DNA of 64,000 nt from Chamaelirium japonicum (GCA_947650365.1 OX393551.1:91486697-91550696), one strand, 5' to 3'. Counted from the first letter of the stretch, positions 1 to 12,249 are shown. The notes: a model not told the origin generated them from the sequence alone. Program-made: numbers and translations.

Positions 1-106
1 TTCGTACGATCCATTCTTACTCATTCGTACGATCCATTCTAATTCATTTGCACGAACGAATCCATTCTAATTGATTCGTATGACCCATTCTAATTCATTC
101 ATACGA
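1..106 (+). repeat. Tail of a preceding 9-kb higher-order repeat
   Basis: This forward stretch matches the last part of HOR copy 1 (about 9187-9326). It has the CTTACTC unit followed by a CACGAA..AATCC unit and leads into the CCTTTCTTATTTATTG marker. The HOR array therefore extends upstream of the window. The match is shorter than in copy 1 by about two units. Confidence 0.7.
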
Positions 107-484
107 TCCTTTCTTATTTATTGTGCGAATGAATTAGAATGGATCGTACGAATGAGTAAGAATGGATCGTACGAATGAATTATAATGGATTGAATTAGAA
201 TGAATCGTACGAATGAATTAGAATGGATCGTACGAATGAATTAGAATGGATCGTACGAATGAATTAGAATGGATTGAATTAGAATGAATCGTACGAATGA
301 ATTAGAATGGATCGTACGAATGAATTAGAATGGATCGTACGAATGAATTAGAATGGATTGAATTAGAATGAATCGTACGAATGAATTAGAATGAATCATA
401 CGAATGAATTAGAATGAATCGTACGAATGAATTAGAATGGATTGAATTAGAATGAATCGTACGAATGAATTAGAATGAATCATA

Positions 485-1560
485 CGAATGAAATAAAATG
501 GATCATAATCTAATTAATTCATACGATCCATTCTAATTCATTCGCACAATCAATTCTAATTCATTCGTACGATCCATTCTAATTCATTCGCACGATCTAT
601 TCTAATTCATTCGTACGATCCATTCTAATTCATTCGCACGAATGTATCCATTCTAATTCATTCATACAATCTATTCTAATTCATTCGTACGATCCATTCT
701 AATTCATTCGTATAATCCATTCTATTTCATTCGTACGATCCATTCTTACTCATTCGTATGATCCATTCTAATTCATTCGCACGAATGTATCCATTCTAAT
801 TCATTCGTACGATCCATTCCAATTCATTCGTACGATCCATTCTAATTCATTCGTCCGATCTATTCTAATTCATTCATACGATCCATTCTAATTCAGTCAT
901 ACAATCCATTCTAATTCTTTCACACGATCCATTCTAATTCATTCATACGATCCATTCTAATTCATTCGTACGATCCATTCTAATTCATTCGCACGAATGA
1001 ATCCATTCTAATTCATTCGTACAATCCATTCTATTTCATTCGTACGATCCATTCTTACTCATTCGTAAGATCCATTCTAATTCATTGGCACGAATGTATC
1101 CGTTCTAATTCATTCGTACGATCCACTCTAATTCATTTGTACGATCCATTCCAATTCATTCTAATTCTAATTCATTCGCACGAATGTATCCATTCTAATT
1201 CATTCGTACGATCCATTCTAATTCATTCGCACAATCTATTCTAATTCATTCGTACGATCCATTCTAATTCATTCGCACGATCCATTCTAATTCATTTGCA
1301 CGATCCATTCTAATTCATTCATACAATCCATTCTAATTCTTTTGCACGAATGTATCCATTCTAATTCATTACGAATGAGTAAGAATGGATTGTACGAATG
1401 AATTAGAATGGATACATTCTTGCGAATAAATTAGAATAGATCATACGAATGAGTAAGAATGGATTGTACGAATGAAATAGAAGTGATTGTACGAATGAAT
1501 TAGAATGGATCGTGCGAATGAATTAGAATGGATCGTACGAATGAATTAGAATGGATCGTA
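485..1560 (+). repeat. Left arm of about 1-kb inverted repeat, HOR copy 1
   Basis: This segment is the reverse complement of about 3650-4690, unit by unit. Shared diagnostic features include the junction GGATCATAATCTAATT (reading AATTAGATTATGATCC in the partner) and a 28-bp unit followed by CTTACTC and CGTAAG units. TTTCACACG is mirrored as CGTGTGAAAG and CGTCCG as CGGACG. The doubled CATTCTAATTCTAATTC and the orientation switch CTAATTCATTACGAATG are also mirrored. The arm contains two orientation switches (508 and 1368), and both are mirrored. Confidence 0.85.
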
Positions 1561-1622
1561 CGAAGGAATTAGAATGAATCGTACGAATGAATTAGAATGG
1601 ATCGTACGAATGAATTAGAATG

Positions 1623-2198
1623 GATCGAATGAATGAATTAGAATGGATACATTCGTGCAAAGGAATTAGAATGGATTGTATGAATGAATTAGAATGGATC
1701 GTGCGAATGAATTAGAATGGATCGTACGAATGAATTAGAATGGATACATTCGTGCGAAAGAATTAGAATTGATCGTATGAATGAATTAGAATGTATCGTA
1801 TGAATGAAATAGAATGTATCGTACGAATGAATTAGAATGGATCGTACGAAGGAATTAGAATGGATCGTACGAATGAATTCGAATGTATCCTTTCTAATTC
1901 ATTCGTACGATCCATTCTAATTCCTTCGTACGATCCATTCTAATTCATTCGTACGATCCATTCTAATTCATTCGCATGATCCATTCTAATTCATTCGTAC
2001 GATCCATTCTATTTCATTCATACGATCCATTCTAATTCATTCATACGATCTATTCTAATTCTTTCGCATGAATGTATACATTCTAATTCATTCGTACGAT
2101 CCATTCTAATTCATTCGCACGATCCATTCTAATTCATTCATACAATCCATTCTAATTCTTTTGCACGAATGTATCCATTCTAATTCATTCGTTCGATC
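1623..2198. repeat. Foldback J, HOR copy 1
   Basis: The reverse block 1623-1870 and the forward block 1891-2198 are inverted copies that meet at the junction GAATGAATTCGAATGTATCC (1871-1890). Reading outward from the centre, both arms show a CCTTCG unit, a CTATTTCATTCATACG unit, CATACGAT followed by CTTTCGCA and a 28-bp unit, then GCACG, CATACAATCC and a TTGCACGAATG unit. Both end in the GTTCG/GAATG variant (left GATCGAATG, right CATTCGTTCGATC). The right arm has about two extra units. Confidence 0.82.
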
Positions 2199-2625
2199 CA
2201 TTCTAATTCATTCATACGATCCATTTTAATTCATTCGCACGATCCATTCTAATTCATGCATACGATCCAATCTAATTCATTCATACGACCCATTCTAATT
2301 CATTCGCACGAATGTATCCATTCTAATTCATTCGTACATATATGAATGAATTAGAATGGATCGTACGAATGAATTAGAGTTGATACATTCGTGCGAATGA
2401 ATTAGAATGGATCGTATGAATGAATTAGATTGGATCGTATGAATGAATTATAATGGATAATGCGAATAAATTAGAATAGATCATACGAATGAATTAGAAT
2501 GGATCGTACGAATGAATTAGAATGGATACATTCGTGCAAAAGAATTAGAATGGATTGTATGAAAGAATTAGAATGGATCGTGCGAATGAATTAGAATGGA
2601 TACATTCGTGCGAATGAATTAGAAT
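2050..2625. repeat. Foldback P, HOR copy 1
   Basis: The forward arm 2050-2328 and the reverse arm 2349-2625 meet at CATTCGTACATATATGAATG (2329-2348). From the centre, both arms carry a 28-bp unit and an ATTAGATTGG (CCAATCTAAT) unit. A GTGC-type unit, a TTTTGCACG/CGTGCAAAAG 28-bp unit, a CATACAATCC/GGATTGTATG unit and a second 28-bp unit follow. The right arm has one extra unit next to the centre. The left arm of P overlaps the right arm of foldback J, which gives a three-fold concertina. Confidence 0.8.
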
Positions 2626-3649
2626 GGATCGTATGAATGAATTAGATTGGATCGTATGAATGAATTAGAATGGATCGTGCGAATGAATTAGAATGGATCG
2701 TATGAATGAATTAGAATGGATCGTACGAATGAATTAGAATGGATCGTACGAATGAATTAGATTGGATCGTACAAATGAATTAGAATGGATCGTACGAAGG
2801 AATTAGAATGGATCGTATGAATGAATTAGATTGGATCGTATTAATGAATTTGAATGGATCGTATGAATGAATTAGATTGGATCGTATGAATGAATTAGAA
2901 TGGATCTTACGAATGAATTAGAATGGATCGTACGAATGAAATAGAATGGATTGTATGAAAGAATTAGAATAGATCGTGCGAATGAATTAGAATGGATCGT
3001 ACGAATGAATTAGAATGGATCATATGAATGAATTAGAATGGATCGTACGTATGAATTTGAATGGATCGTGCGAATGAATTAGAATGGATCGTATGAATGA
3101 ATTAAAGTAGATACATTCGTACGAAGGAATTAGAATGGATTGTATGAATGAATTAGAATGGATCGTATGAATGAATTAGAGTAGATACATTCGTACGAAG
3201 GAATTAGAATGGATCATACGAATGAATTAGAATGGATTATATGAATGAATTAGAATGGATCGTACAAATGAATTAGAATGGATACATTCGTGCGAATGAA
3301 TTAGAATGGATTGTACAAATAAATTAGAATGGATCGTGCGAATGAATTAGAATAGATTGTACGAATGAATTAGAATGGATCGTACGTCTAATTCATTCGT
3401 ACGATCCATTCTAATTCATTCATACAATCCATTCTACTTCTTTTGCACGAATGTATCGATTCTAATTCATTCATACGATCCATTCCAATTCCTTCGTACG
3501 ATCCATTCTAATTCCTTCATACGATCCATTCTAATTCATTCCCATGAATGTATCCATTCTAATCGATACGTACGATCCATTCTATTTCATTCGTATGAAC
3601 CATTCTTACTCATTCGTATGATCCAATCTAATTCATTCATACGATCCAT

Positions 3650-4690
3650 TCTAATTCATTCGTACGTTCCATTCTAATTTATTAGCACGATCAATGCTAA
3701 TTCATTCGTACGATCCATTCTAATTCATTCGTACAATCCATTCTATTTCATTCGTACGATCCATTCTTACTCATTCGTATGATCCATTCTAATTCATTCG
3801 CATGAATGTATCCATTCTAATTCATTCGTACAATCCATTCTTACTCATTCATAATGAATTAGAATGGATACATTCGTGCAAAAGAATTAGAATGGATTGT
3901 ATGAATGAATTAGAATGGTTCGTGCAAATGAATTAGAATGGATCGTGCGAATGAATTAGAATGGATCGTACGAATGAATTAGAATAGATTGTGCGAATGA
4001 ATTAGAATGGATCGTACGAATGAAATAGAATGGATACATTCATGCGAATGAATTAGAATTAGAATGAATTGTAATGGATCGTACGAATGAATTAGAGTGG
4101 ATCGTATGAATGAATTAGAATGGATACATTCGTGCCAATGAATTAGAATGGATCTTACGAATGAGTAAGAATGGATCGTACAAATGAAATAGAATGGATT
4201 GTACGAATGAATTAGAAAGGATTCATTCGTGTGAATGAATTAGAATGGATCGTACGATTGAATTAGAATGGATCGTGTGAAAGAATTAGAATGGATTGTA
4301 TGAATGAATTAGAATGGATCGTATGAATGAATCAGAATGGATCGGACGAATGAATTAGATTGGATCGTACGAAAGAATTAGAATGGATACATTCGTGCGA
4401 ATGAATTAGAATGGATCATACAAATGAGTAAGAATGGATCGTACGAATGAAATAGAATGGATTGTACGAATGAATTAGAATGGATCGTACGAATGAATTA
4501 GAATAGATTGTACGAATGAATTAGAATGGATACATTCGTGCGAATGAATTAGAATGGATCGTACGAATGAATTAGAATAGATCGTGCGAATGAATTAGAA
4601 TGGATCGTACGAATGAATTAGAATAGATTGTGCGAATGAATTAGAATGGATCATATGATTGAATTAGATTATGATCCATTTTATTTCATT
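3650..4690 (-). repeat. Right arm of about 1-kb inverted repeat, HOR copy 1
   Basis: It is the inverted partner of about 485-1560; the loop between the arms is about 2.1 kb and itself holds two foldbacks. The switch at 3852 (CTCATTCATAATGAATT) mirrors the one at 1368, and the switch at 4663-4669 (TTAGATTATGATCC) mirrors the one near 508. Beyond 4690 the similarity to the other arm stops. Confidence 0.85.
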
Positions 4691-5527
4691 CGTATGATCC
4701 ATTCTAATTCCTTCGTACAATCTAATTCATTCATACGATCCATTCTAATTCATTCGCACGAATGTATCCATTCAAATTCATTCGTACGATCCATTCTAAT
4801 TCATTCGCACGATCCATTCTAATTCATTCGTACGATCCATTCTAATTCATTTATACGATCCAATCTAATTCATTCATACAATCCATTCTAATTCATTTGC
4901 ACGAATTTATCCATTCTAATTCATTCGTACGATCCATTCTAATTCATTCGTACGAACCATTCTAATTCATTCGTACGATCTATTCTAATTCATTCGTACG
5001 ATCCATTCTAATTCATTTGCACGATCCATTCTAATTCATTCACACTCATACGATCCATTCTAATTCATTCGCACGAATGTATCCTTTCTGATTCATTCGT
5101 ACGATCCATTCTAATTCATTCGCACAATCTATTCTAATTCATTCGAACGATCCATTCTAAGTCATTCGTACGATCCATTCTAATTCATTCGTACGATCCA
5201 TTCTAATTCATTCGCACGATACATTCTATTTCATTCGTACGATCCATTCTAATTCATTCGCACGAATGTATCCATTCCAATTCATTCGTACGATCCATTC
5301 TAATTCATTCGCACGATCCATTCTAATTCATTCATACGATCCATTCTAATTCATTCATACGATCCATTTTAATTCATTCGAACGATCCATTCTAATTCAT
5401 TCATACGATCCATTCTAATTCATTCGTACGATCCATTCTAATTTCTTCGTATGATCTATTCTAATTCCTTCGTACGATCCATTCTAATTCCTTCGTACGA
5501 TCCATTCAAATTCTTTCGCACGAATCT

Positions 5528-5797
5528 ATTTGAATGGGTCGTACGAATGAATATGAATGAATTAGAATGGATCGTTTGAGTGAATGCGAATGGATCGTGC
5601 GAATGAATTAGAATGGATTGTACGAATGAATTAGAATGGATCGTACGAATGAATTAGAATGGATACATTCGTGCGAATCCATTCTATTTCATTCGTACGA
5701 TCCATTCTAATTCATTCGTACGATCCATTCTAATTCATTCGCACAATCTATTCTAATTCATTCGTACAATCCATTCTAATTCATTCGCACGATCGAT
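5528..5797 (-). repeat. Inverted partner of 7130-7440, HOR copy 1
   Basis: The reverse block 5528-5677 carries the GTTTGAGTGAATGCG variant, mirrored as CATTCACTCAAACG at about 7390-7410. The following forward block starts at junction CATTCGTGCGAATCC, the mirror of GGATTCGCACGAATG at about 7300. The mirroring continues on both sides of the junction, with a change in unit number on the far side. Confidence 0.78.
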
Positions 5798-6400
5798 ACG
5801 AAGAAATTAGAATGGATCGTATGAATGAATTAGAATGGATCGTATGAATGAATTAGAATGGATCGTACGAATGAATTAGAATGGATTGAATTAGAATAAA
5901 TCATACGAATGAATTAGAATGAATCATACCGTATGAATGAATTAGAATGGATCATACGAAGGGATTAGAATGGATCGTACGAATGAATTAGAATGGATCG
6001 TACGTACGAATGAATTAGAATGGATTGCATGAATGAATTAGAATAGATCGTACGAATGAATTAGAATGGATCGTACGAAATGTATCCATTCTAATTCATT
6101 CGTACGATCCATTCTAATTCATTCGTATGATCCATTCTTACTCATTCGTACGATCCAATCTAATTCATTCATACGATCCATAATAATTCATTCGTACGTT
6201 CCATTCTAATTCATTAGCACGATCAATGCTAATTCATTCGTACGATCCATTCTAATTCATTCGTACGATCCATTCTAATTCATTCGTACGATCCATTCTA
6301 ATTCCTTCGTATGATCCATTCTAATTCATTCGTACGGTATGATTCATTCTAATTCATTCGTACGATTCATTCTAATTCAATCCATTCTAATTCATTCGTA
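5797..6400. repeat. Palindromic segment with the ACCGTACG marker, HOR copy 1
   Basis: The reverse block 5797-6079 holds GGATTGAATTAG and CATACCGTATG. The forward block after 6080 holds the mirror units GTACGGTATGATTC (about 6333) and CTAATTCAATCC (about 6376). The arms lie roughly at 5810-6000 and 6260-6400, with a loop of about 260 bp. The same arrangement is seen at 15195-15790 in copy 2. Confidence 0.7.
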
Positions 6401-7129
6401 CGATTCATTCATACGATCCATTCTTACTCATTCGTACGATCCATTCTAATTCATTCGCACGATCCATTCTAATTCATCCGTACGATCCATTCTATTTCAT
6501 TCGTAGGATCCATTCTTACTCATTCGTACGATCCATTCTAATTCATTCGCACGAATGTATCCATTCTAATTCATTCGTACGATCCATTCTAATTCCTTCG
6601 TACAAACCATTCTAATTCCTGCGTACGATCCATTCTAATTATTTTGTACGACCCATTATATTTCATTCGTATGATCCATTCTAATTCCTTTGTACGATCC
6701 AGTCTAATTCATGCCCATGAATGTATCCATTCTAATTCATTTGCACGAATGTATCCATTCTAATTCATTCGTACGATCCATTCTAATTCATTCGTACGTT
6801 CCATTATAATTCATTCGTAAGATCCATTCTAATTCATTCATACGATCTATTCTAATTCATTCATACAATCCATTCTAATTCCTTCGTACGATCCATTCTA
6901 ATTCATTCATACGATCCATTCTAATTCATTCGTACTATCCATTCTTACTCATTCGTACGAAGGAATTAGAATGGATCGTACGAAGGAATTAGAATGGATA
7001 GTACGAATGAATTAGAATGGATACCTTCGTGCAAATGAATTAGAATGGATCGTACGAATGAGTAAGAATGGATCGTACAAATGAAATAGAATGGATCGTA
7101 TGAATGAATTAGAATGGATCGTGCGAATG

Positions 7130-7440
7130 AATTAGAATGGATCGTGCGAATGAATTAGAATAGATTGTGCGAATGAATTAGAATGGATCGTACGAATGAA
7201 TTAGAATGGATCGTACGAATGAATTAGAATGGATCGTACGAATGAATTAGAAAGGATCGTGCGAATGAATTAGAATGGATCGTACGAATGAAATAGAATG
7301 GATTCGCACGAATGTATCCATTCTAATTCATTCGTACGATCCATTCTAATTCATTTGTACAATCCATTCTAATTCATTCGCACGATCCATTCACATTCAC
7401 TCAAACGATTCATTCTAATTCATTCATATAATCCATTCTA
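7130..7440. repeat. Partner of the inverted segment 5528-5797, HOR copy 1
   Basis: It contains the reverse-to-forward switch GGATTCGCACGAATG at about 7300-7314, followed by GTACAATCC, GCACG and CATTCACTCAAACG units in the mirror order of 5528-5690. Confidence 0.78.
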
Positions 7441-8277
7441 ATTCATTCGTGCGAATCCATTCTATTTCATTCGTACGATCCATTCTAATTCATTCGCACG
7501 ATCAATTCTAATTCATTCATACAATCCATTCTAATTTATTTGCACGAATGTATCCATTCTAATTCATTCGTACGATCTATTCTAATTCATTCGTACGATT
7601 CATTCTAATTCATTAATACGATCCAATCGCATTCACTCAAACGATCCATTCTAATTCCTTCGTACGATCCATTCTAATTCCTTCGTACGATCCATTCTAA
7701 TTCATTCCCATGAATGTATCCATTCTAATTCTTTCGCACGAGCCATTCTAATTCATTCGCACGATCCATTCTAATTCATTCATACGATCCATTCTAATTT
7801 ATTCGTACGATCCATTCTAATTCATTCGCACGATCCATTCTAATTCATTCGCACGAATGTTTCCATTCTAATTCATTCGTATGATCCATTCTAATTCATT
7901 CACACGATCCATTCTAATTCTTTCATACAATCCATTCTATTTCTTTTGCACGAATGTATCCATTCTAATTCATTCGTACGATCCATTCTATTTCATTCGT
8001 ACGATCCATTCTAATTCATTCGTACAATCCATTCTAATTCTTTCGCACGATCTATTCGAATTCATTCGCACGAATGTATCCACTCTAATTCATTCATACG
8101 ATCCATTCTAATTCCTTCGTACGATCCATTCTATTTCATTCGTATGATCCATTCTATTTCATTCATATAATCCATTCTAATTCATTCGCACGATCCATTC
8201 TAATTCATTCATACGATCCATTCTAATTCATTCGTATGATCCATTCTAATTCATTCATACGATCCATTCTAATTCAT

Positions 8278-8720
8278 ACGAATTAGAATGGATCGTATGA
8301 GTGTGAATGAATTAGAATGGATCGTGCAAATGAATTAGAATGGATCGTATTAATGAATTAGAATGGATCGTGCGAATGAATTAGAATGGATCGTACGAAA
8401 TTCTAATTCATTCGCATGAATGTATCCATTCTAATTCATTCGTACGATCCATTCTAATTCATTCGCACAATCTATTCTAATTCATTCATACGATCCATTC
8501 TAATTTATTCGCACGTTCCATTCTAATTCATTCATACGATCCATTCTTATTCATTCATATGATCCATTCTAATTCATTCGCACGATCCATTCTTACTCAT
8601 TCGTACGATCCATTCTAATTCATTCGCACGATCCATTCTAATTCATTAATATGATCCATTCTAATTCATTCGCACGATCCATTCTAATTCATTCACACTC
8701 ATACGATCCATTCTAATTCA
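8278..8720. repeat. Short inverted pair 8278-8398 / 8600-8720, HOR copy 1
   Basis: The short reverse block carries GTATGAGTGTGAATG, a GTGC unit and a GTATTAATG unit. The mirror order occurs downstream as GCACG, CATTAATATG and CATTCACACTCATACG. The left switch is a hairpin: CCATTCTAATTC, loop ATAC, then GAATTAGAATGG. Copy 2 has the same pair at 17306-17427 and 17628-17735. Confidence 0.78.
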
Positions 8721-9532
8721 TTCGCATGAATATATCCTTTCTAATTCATTCGTACGATCCATTCTAATTCATTCGCACAATCTATTCTAATTCATTCTTA
8801 CGATCCATTCTAATTTATTCACACGATCCATTCTAATTCATCCATACGATCTATTCTAATTTATTCATATGATCCATTCTAATTCATTCGCACGATCCAT
8901 TCTTACTCATTCGTACGATCCATTCTAATTCATTCGCACGATCCATTCTAATTCATTAATACGATCCATTCTAATTCATTCGTACGATCCATTCTAATTC
9001 ATTCGTATGATCCATTCTAATTCATTCGTACGGTATGATTCATTCTAATTCATTCGTACGATCCATTCTAATTCAATCCATTCTAATTCATTCGTACGAT
9101 CCATTCTAATTCATTCGTACGATCCATTCTAATTCATTCGTACGATTCATTCTAATTCAATCCATTCTAATTCATTCGTAGGATCCATTCTTACTCATTC
9201 GTACGATCCATTCTAATTCATTCACACGAATGAATCCATTCTAATTCATTCGTATGATCCATTCTAATTCATTCATACGATCCATTCTAATTCATTCATA
9301 TGATCCATTCTAATTCATTCGCACGATCCTTTCTTATTTATTGAGCGAATGAATTAGAATGGATCGTACGAATGAGTAAGAATGGATCGTACGAATGAAT
9401 TATAATGGATTGAATTAGAATGAATCGTACGAATGAATTAGAATGGATCGTACGAATGAATTAGAATGGATCGTACGAATGAATTAGAATGGATTGAATT
9501 AGAATGAATAGTACGAATGAATTAGAATGAAT

Positions 9533-10650
9533 CATACGAATGAAATAAAATGGATCATAATCTAATTCATTCATACGATCCATTCTAATTCATTCGCACA
9601 ATCTATTCTAATTCATTCGTACGATCCATTCTAATTCATTCGCACGATCTATTCTAATTCATTCGTACGATCCATTCTAATTCATTCGCACGAATGTATC
9701 CATTGTAATTCATTCATACAATCTATTCTAATTCATTCGTACGATCCATTCTAATTCATTCGTACAATCCATTCTATTTCATTCGTACGATCCATTCTTA
9801 CTCATTCGTATGATCCATTCTAATTCATTCACACGACTGTATCCATTCTAATTCATTCGTACGATCCATTCTAATTCATTCGTACGATCCATTCTAATTC
9901 ATTCGTCCGATCCATTCTAATTCATTCGTACGATCCATTCTAATTCATTCGTCCGATCCATTCTAATTCATTCATACGATCCATTCTAATTCATTCATAC
10001 AGTCCATTCTAATTCTTTCACACGATCCATTCTAATTCATTCGTACGATCCATTCTAATTCATTCGTACGATCCATTCTAATTCATTCGCACGAATGAAT
10101 CCATTCTAATTCATTCGTACAATCCATTCTATTTCATTCGTACGATCCATTCTTACTCATTCGTAAGATCCATTCTAATTCATTGGCACGAATGTATCCA
10201 TTCTAATTCATTCGTACGATCCACTCTAATTCATTTGTACGATCCATTCCAATTCATTCTAATTCGAATTCATTCGCACGAATGTATCCATTCTAATTCA
10301 TTCGTACGATCCATTCTAATTCATTCGCACAATCTATTCTAATTCATTCGTACGATCCATTCTAATTCATTCGCATGATCCATTCTAATTCATTTGCACG
10401 ATCCATTCTAATTCATTCATACAATCCATTCTAATTCTTTTGCATGAATTTATCCATTCTAATTCATTACGAATGAGTAAGAATGGATTGTACGAATGAA
10501 TTAGAATGGATACATTCGTGCGAATGAATTAGAATGGATCATACGAATGAGTAAGAATGGATCGTACGAATGAAATAGAATGGATTGTACGAATGAATTA
10601 GAATGGATAGTGCGAATGAATTAGAATGGATCGTACGAATGAATTAGAAT
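9533..10650 (+). repeat. Left arm of about 1-kb inverted repeat, HOR copy 2
   Basis: Equivalent to 485-1560 in copy 1, with the same marker order (AATAAAATGGATCATAATC, CACGACTG, CGTCCG, TTTCACACG, CGTAAG, CATTACGAATGAG). It is inverted relative to about 12965-14050. Preservation of the pair in successive HOR copies shows that the inverted duplication predates HOR amplification. Confidence 0.8.
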
Positions 10651-10721
10651 GGATCGTACGAAGGAATTAGAATGGATCGTACGAATGAATTAGAATGGAT
10701 CGTACGAATTAATTAGAATGG

Positions 10722-11300
10722 ATCAAACGAATGAATTAAAATAGATACATTTGTGCAAAGGAATTAGAATGGATTGTATGAATTAATTAGAATGGATCGT
10801 GCGAATGAATTAGAATGGATCGTACAAATGAATTAGAATGGATACATTCGTGCGAAAGAATTAGAATAGATCGTATGAATGAATTAGAATGGATCGTATG
10901 AATGAAATAGAATGGATCGTACGAATGAATTAGAATGGATCGTACGAAGGAATTAGAATGGATCGTACGAATGAATTCGAATGTATCCTTTCTAATTCAT
11001 TCGTACGATCCATTCTAATTCCTTCGTACGATCCATTCTAATTCATTCGTACGATCCATTCTAATTCATTCGCACGATCCATCCTAATTCATTCGTACGA
11101 TCCATTCTATTTCATTCATACGATCCATTCTAATTCATTCATACGATCTATTCTAATTCTTTCGCACGAATATATACATTCTAATTCATTCGTACGATCC
11201 ATTCTATTTTATTCGCACGATCCATTCTAATTCATTCAAACAATCCATTCTAATTCTTTTGCACGAATGTATCCATTCTAATTCATTCGTTCGATCCATT
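10722..11300. repeat. Foldback J, HOR copy 2
   Basis: Same arrangement as at 1623-2198, centred on GAATGAATTCGAATGTATCC at 10969-10988. The outer ends are GATCAAACGAATG on the left and CATTCGTTCGATCC on the right. Confidence 0.8.
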
Positions 11301-11730
11301 CTAATTCATTCGTACGATCCATTCTAATTCATTCGCACGATCCATTCTAATTCATGCATACGATCCAATCTAATTCATTCATACGATCCATTCTAATTCA
11401 TTCGCACGAATATATCCATTCTAATTCATTCGTACATGTATGAATGAATTAGAATGGATCGTACGAATGAATTAGAGTTGATACATTCGTGCGAATGAAT
11501 TAGAATGGATCGTACGAATGAATTAGATTGGATCGTATGAATGAATTATAATGGCTCATGCGAATGAATTAGAATAGATCATACGAATAAATTAGAATGG
11601 ATCGTACGAATGAATTAGAATGGATACATTCGTGCAAAAGAATTAGAATGGATTGTATGAATGAATTAGAATGGATCGTGCGAATGAATTAGAATGGATA
11701 CATTCGTGCGAATGAATTAGAATGGATCGT
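11148..11730. repeat. Foldback P, HOR copy 2
   Basis: Centre CATTCGTACATGTATGAATG at 11427-11446, with the same arm structure as copy 1. One CpG-type transition (TAC to TAT) separates this 20-mer from a perfect palindrome. Confidence 0.8.
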
Positions 11731-11751
11731 ACGAATGAATTAGAATGGATC

Positions 11752-12000
11752 GTATGAATTAGAATGGATCGTACGAAGGAATTAGAATGGATCGTATGAA
11801 TGAATTAGATTGGATCGTATTAATGAATTTGAATGGATCGTATGAATGAATTAGATTGGATCGTATGAATGAATTAGAATGGATCTTACGAATGAATTAG
11901 AATGGATCATACGAATGAAATAGAATGGATTGTATGAATGAATTAGAATAGATCGTGCGAATGAATTAGAATGGATCGTACGAATGAATTAGAATGGATC
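11752..12000 (-). repeat. 249-bp tandem duplication in HOR copy 2, first copy
   Basis: This stretch starts at GTATGAATTAGAATGGATCG and is repeated immediately downstream. I compared the two copies base by base and found no difference over 249 bp. It is 11 monomers, one of them short by 4 bp. HOR copies 1 (near 2800) and 3 (near 20768) carry the segment once. Confidence 0.95.
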
Positions 12001-12249
12001 GTATGAATTAGAATGGATCGTACGAAGGAATTAGAATGGATCGTATGAATGAATTAGATTGGATCGTATTAATGAATTTGAATGGATCGTATGAATGAAT
12101 TAGATTGGATCGTATGAATGAATTAGAATGGATCTTACGAATGAATTAGAATGGATCATACGAATGAAATAGAATGGATTGTATGAATGAATTAGAATAG
12201 ATCGTGCGAATGAATTAGAATGGATCGTACGAATGAATTAGAATGGATC
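12001..12249 (-). repeat. 249-bp tandem duplication in HOR copy 2, second copy
   Basis: Identical to 11752-12000 and then continues into the sequence expected from copies 1 and 3. Identity this complete, against visible divergence between HOR copies, marks it as one of the youngest events in the window. Confidence 0.95.

Larger units (their letters stand above)
107..9326. repeat. Higher-order repeat copy 1 (about 9.22 kb)
   Basis: I set the phase at the marker TCCTTTCTTATTTATTG (107), which recurs at 9327 and 18331. Approximate orientation map: reverse 122-508, forward 509-1368, reverse 1369-1885, forward 1886-2338, reverse 2339-3388, forward 3389-3851, reverse 3852-4668, forward 4669-5527, reverse 5528-5677, forward 5678-5796, reverse 5797-6079, forward 6080-6957, reverse 6958-7304, forward 7305-8278, reverse 8279-8398, forward 8399-9342. 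Compared with copy 2, copy 1 has about 170 bp more in the first reverse block, from extra GGATTGAATTAG subunits. It also has about 350 bp more around 6810-7210. No coding capacity is credible. Confidence 0.88.

Noticed and set aside
3375-3677. Longest open frame, 100 residues, rich in HSY, DPF and IRS motifs; similar frames of 68-85 residues at 7881-8111, 16908-17138, 24896-25153, 30285-30491, 48694-48933, 52916-53155, 54075-54314, 59847-60086 and 61940-62179.
   Set aside because: All are readings of the 23-bp satellite that cycle through three phases and stop when a consensus TAA comes into frame. There is no start context, no conserved domain and no independent codon signal, and the same peptide arises from either strand depending on block orientation.
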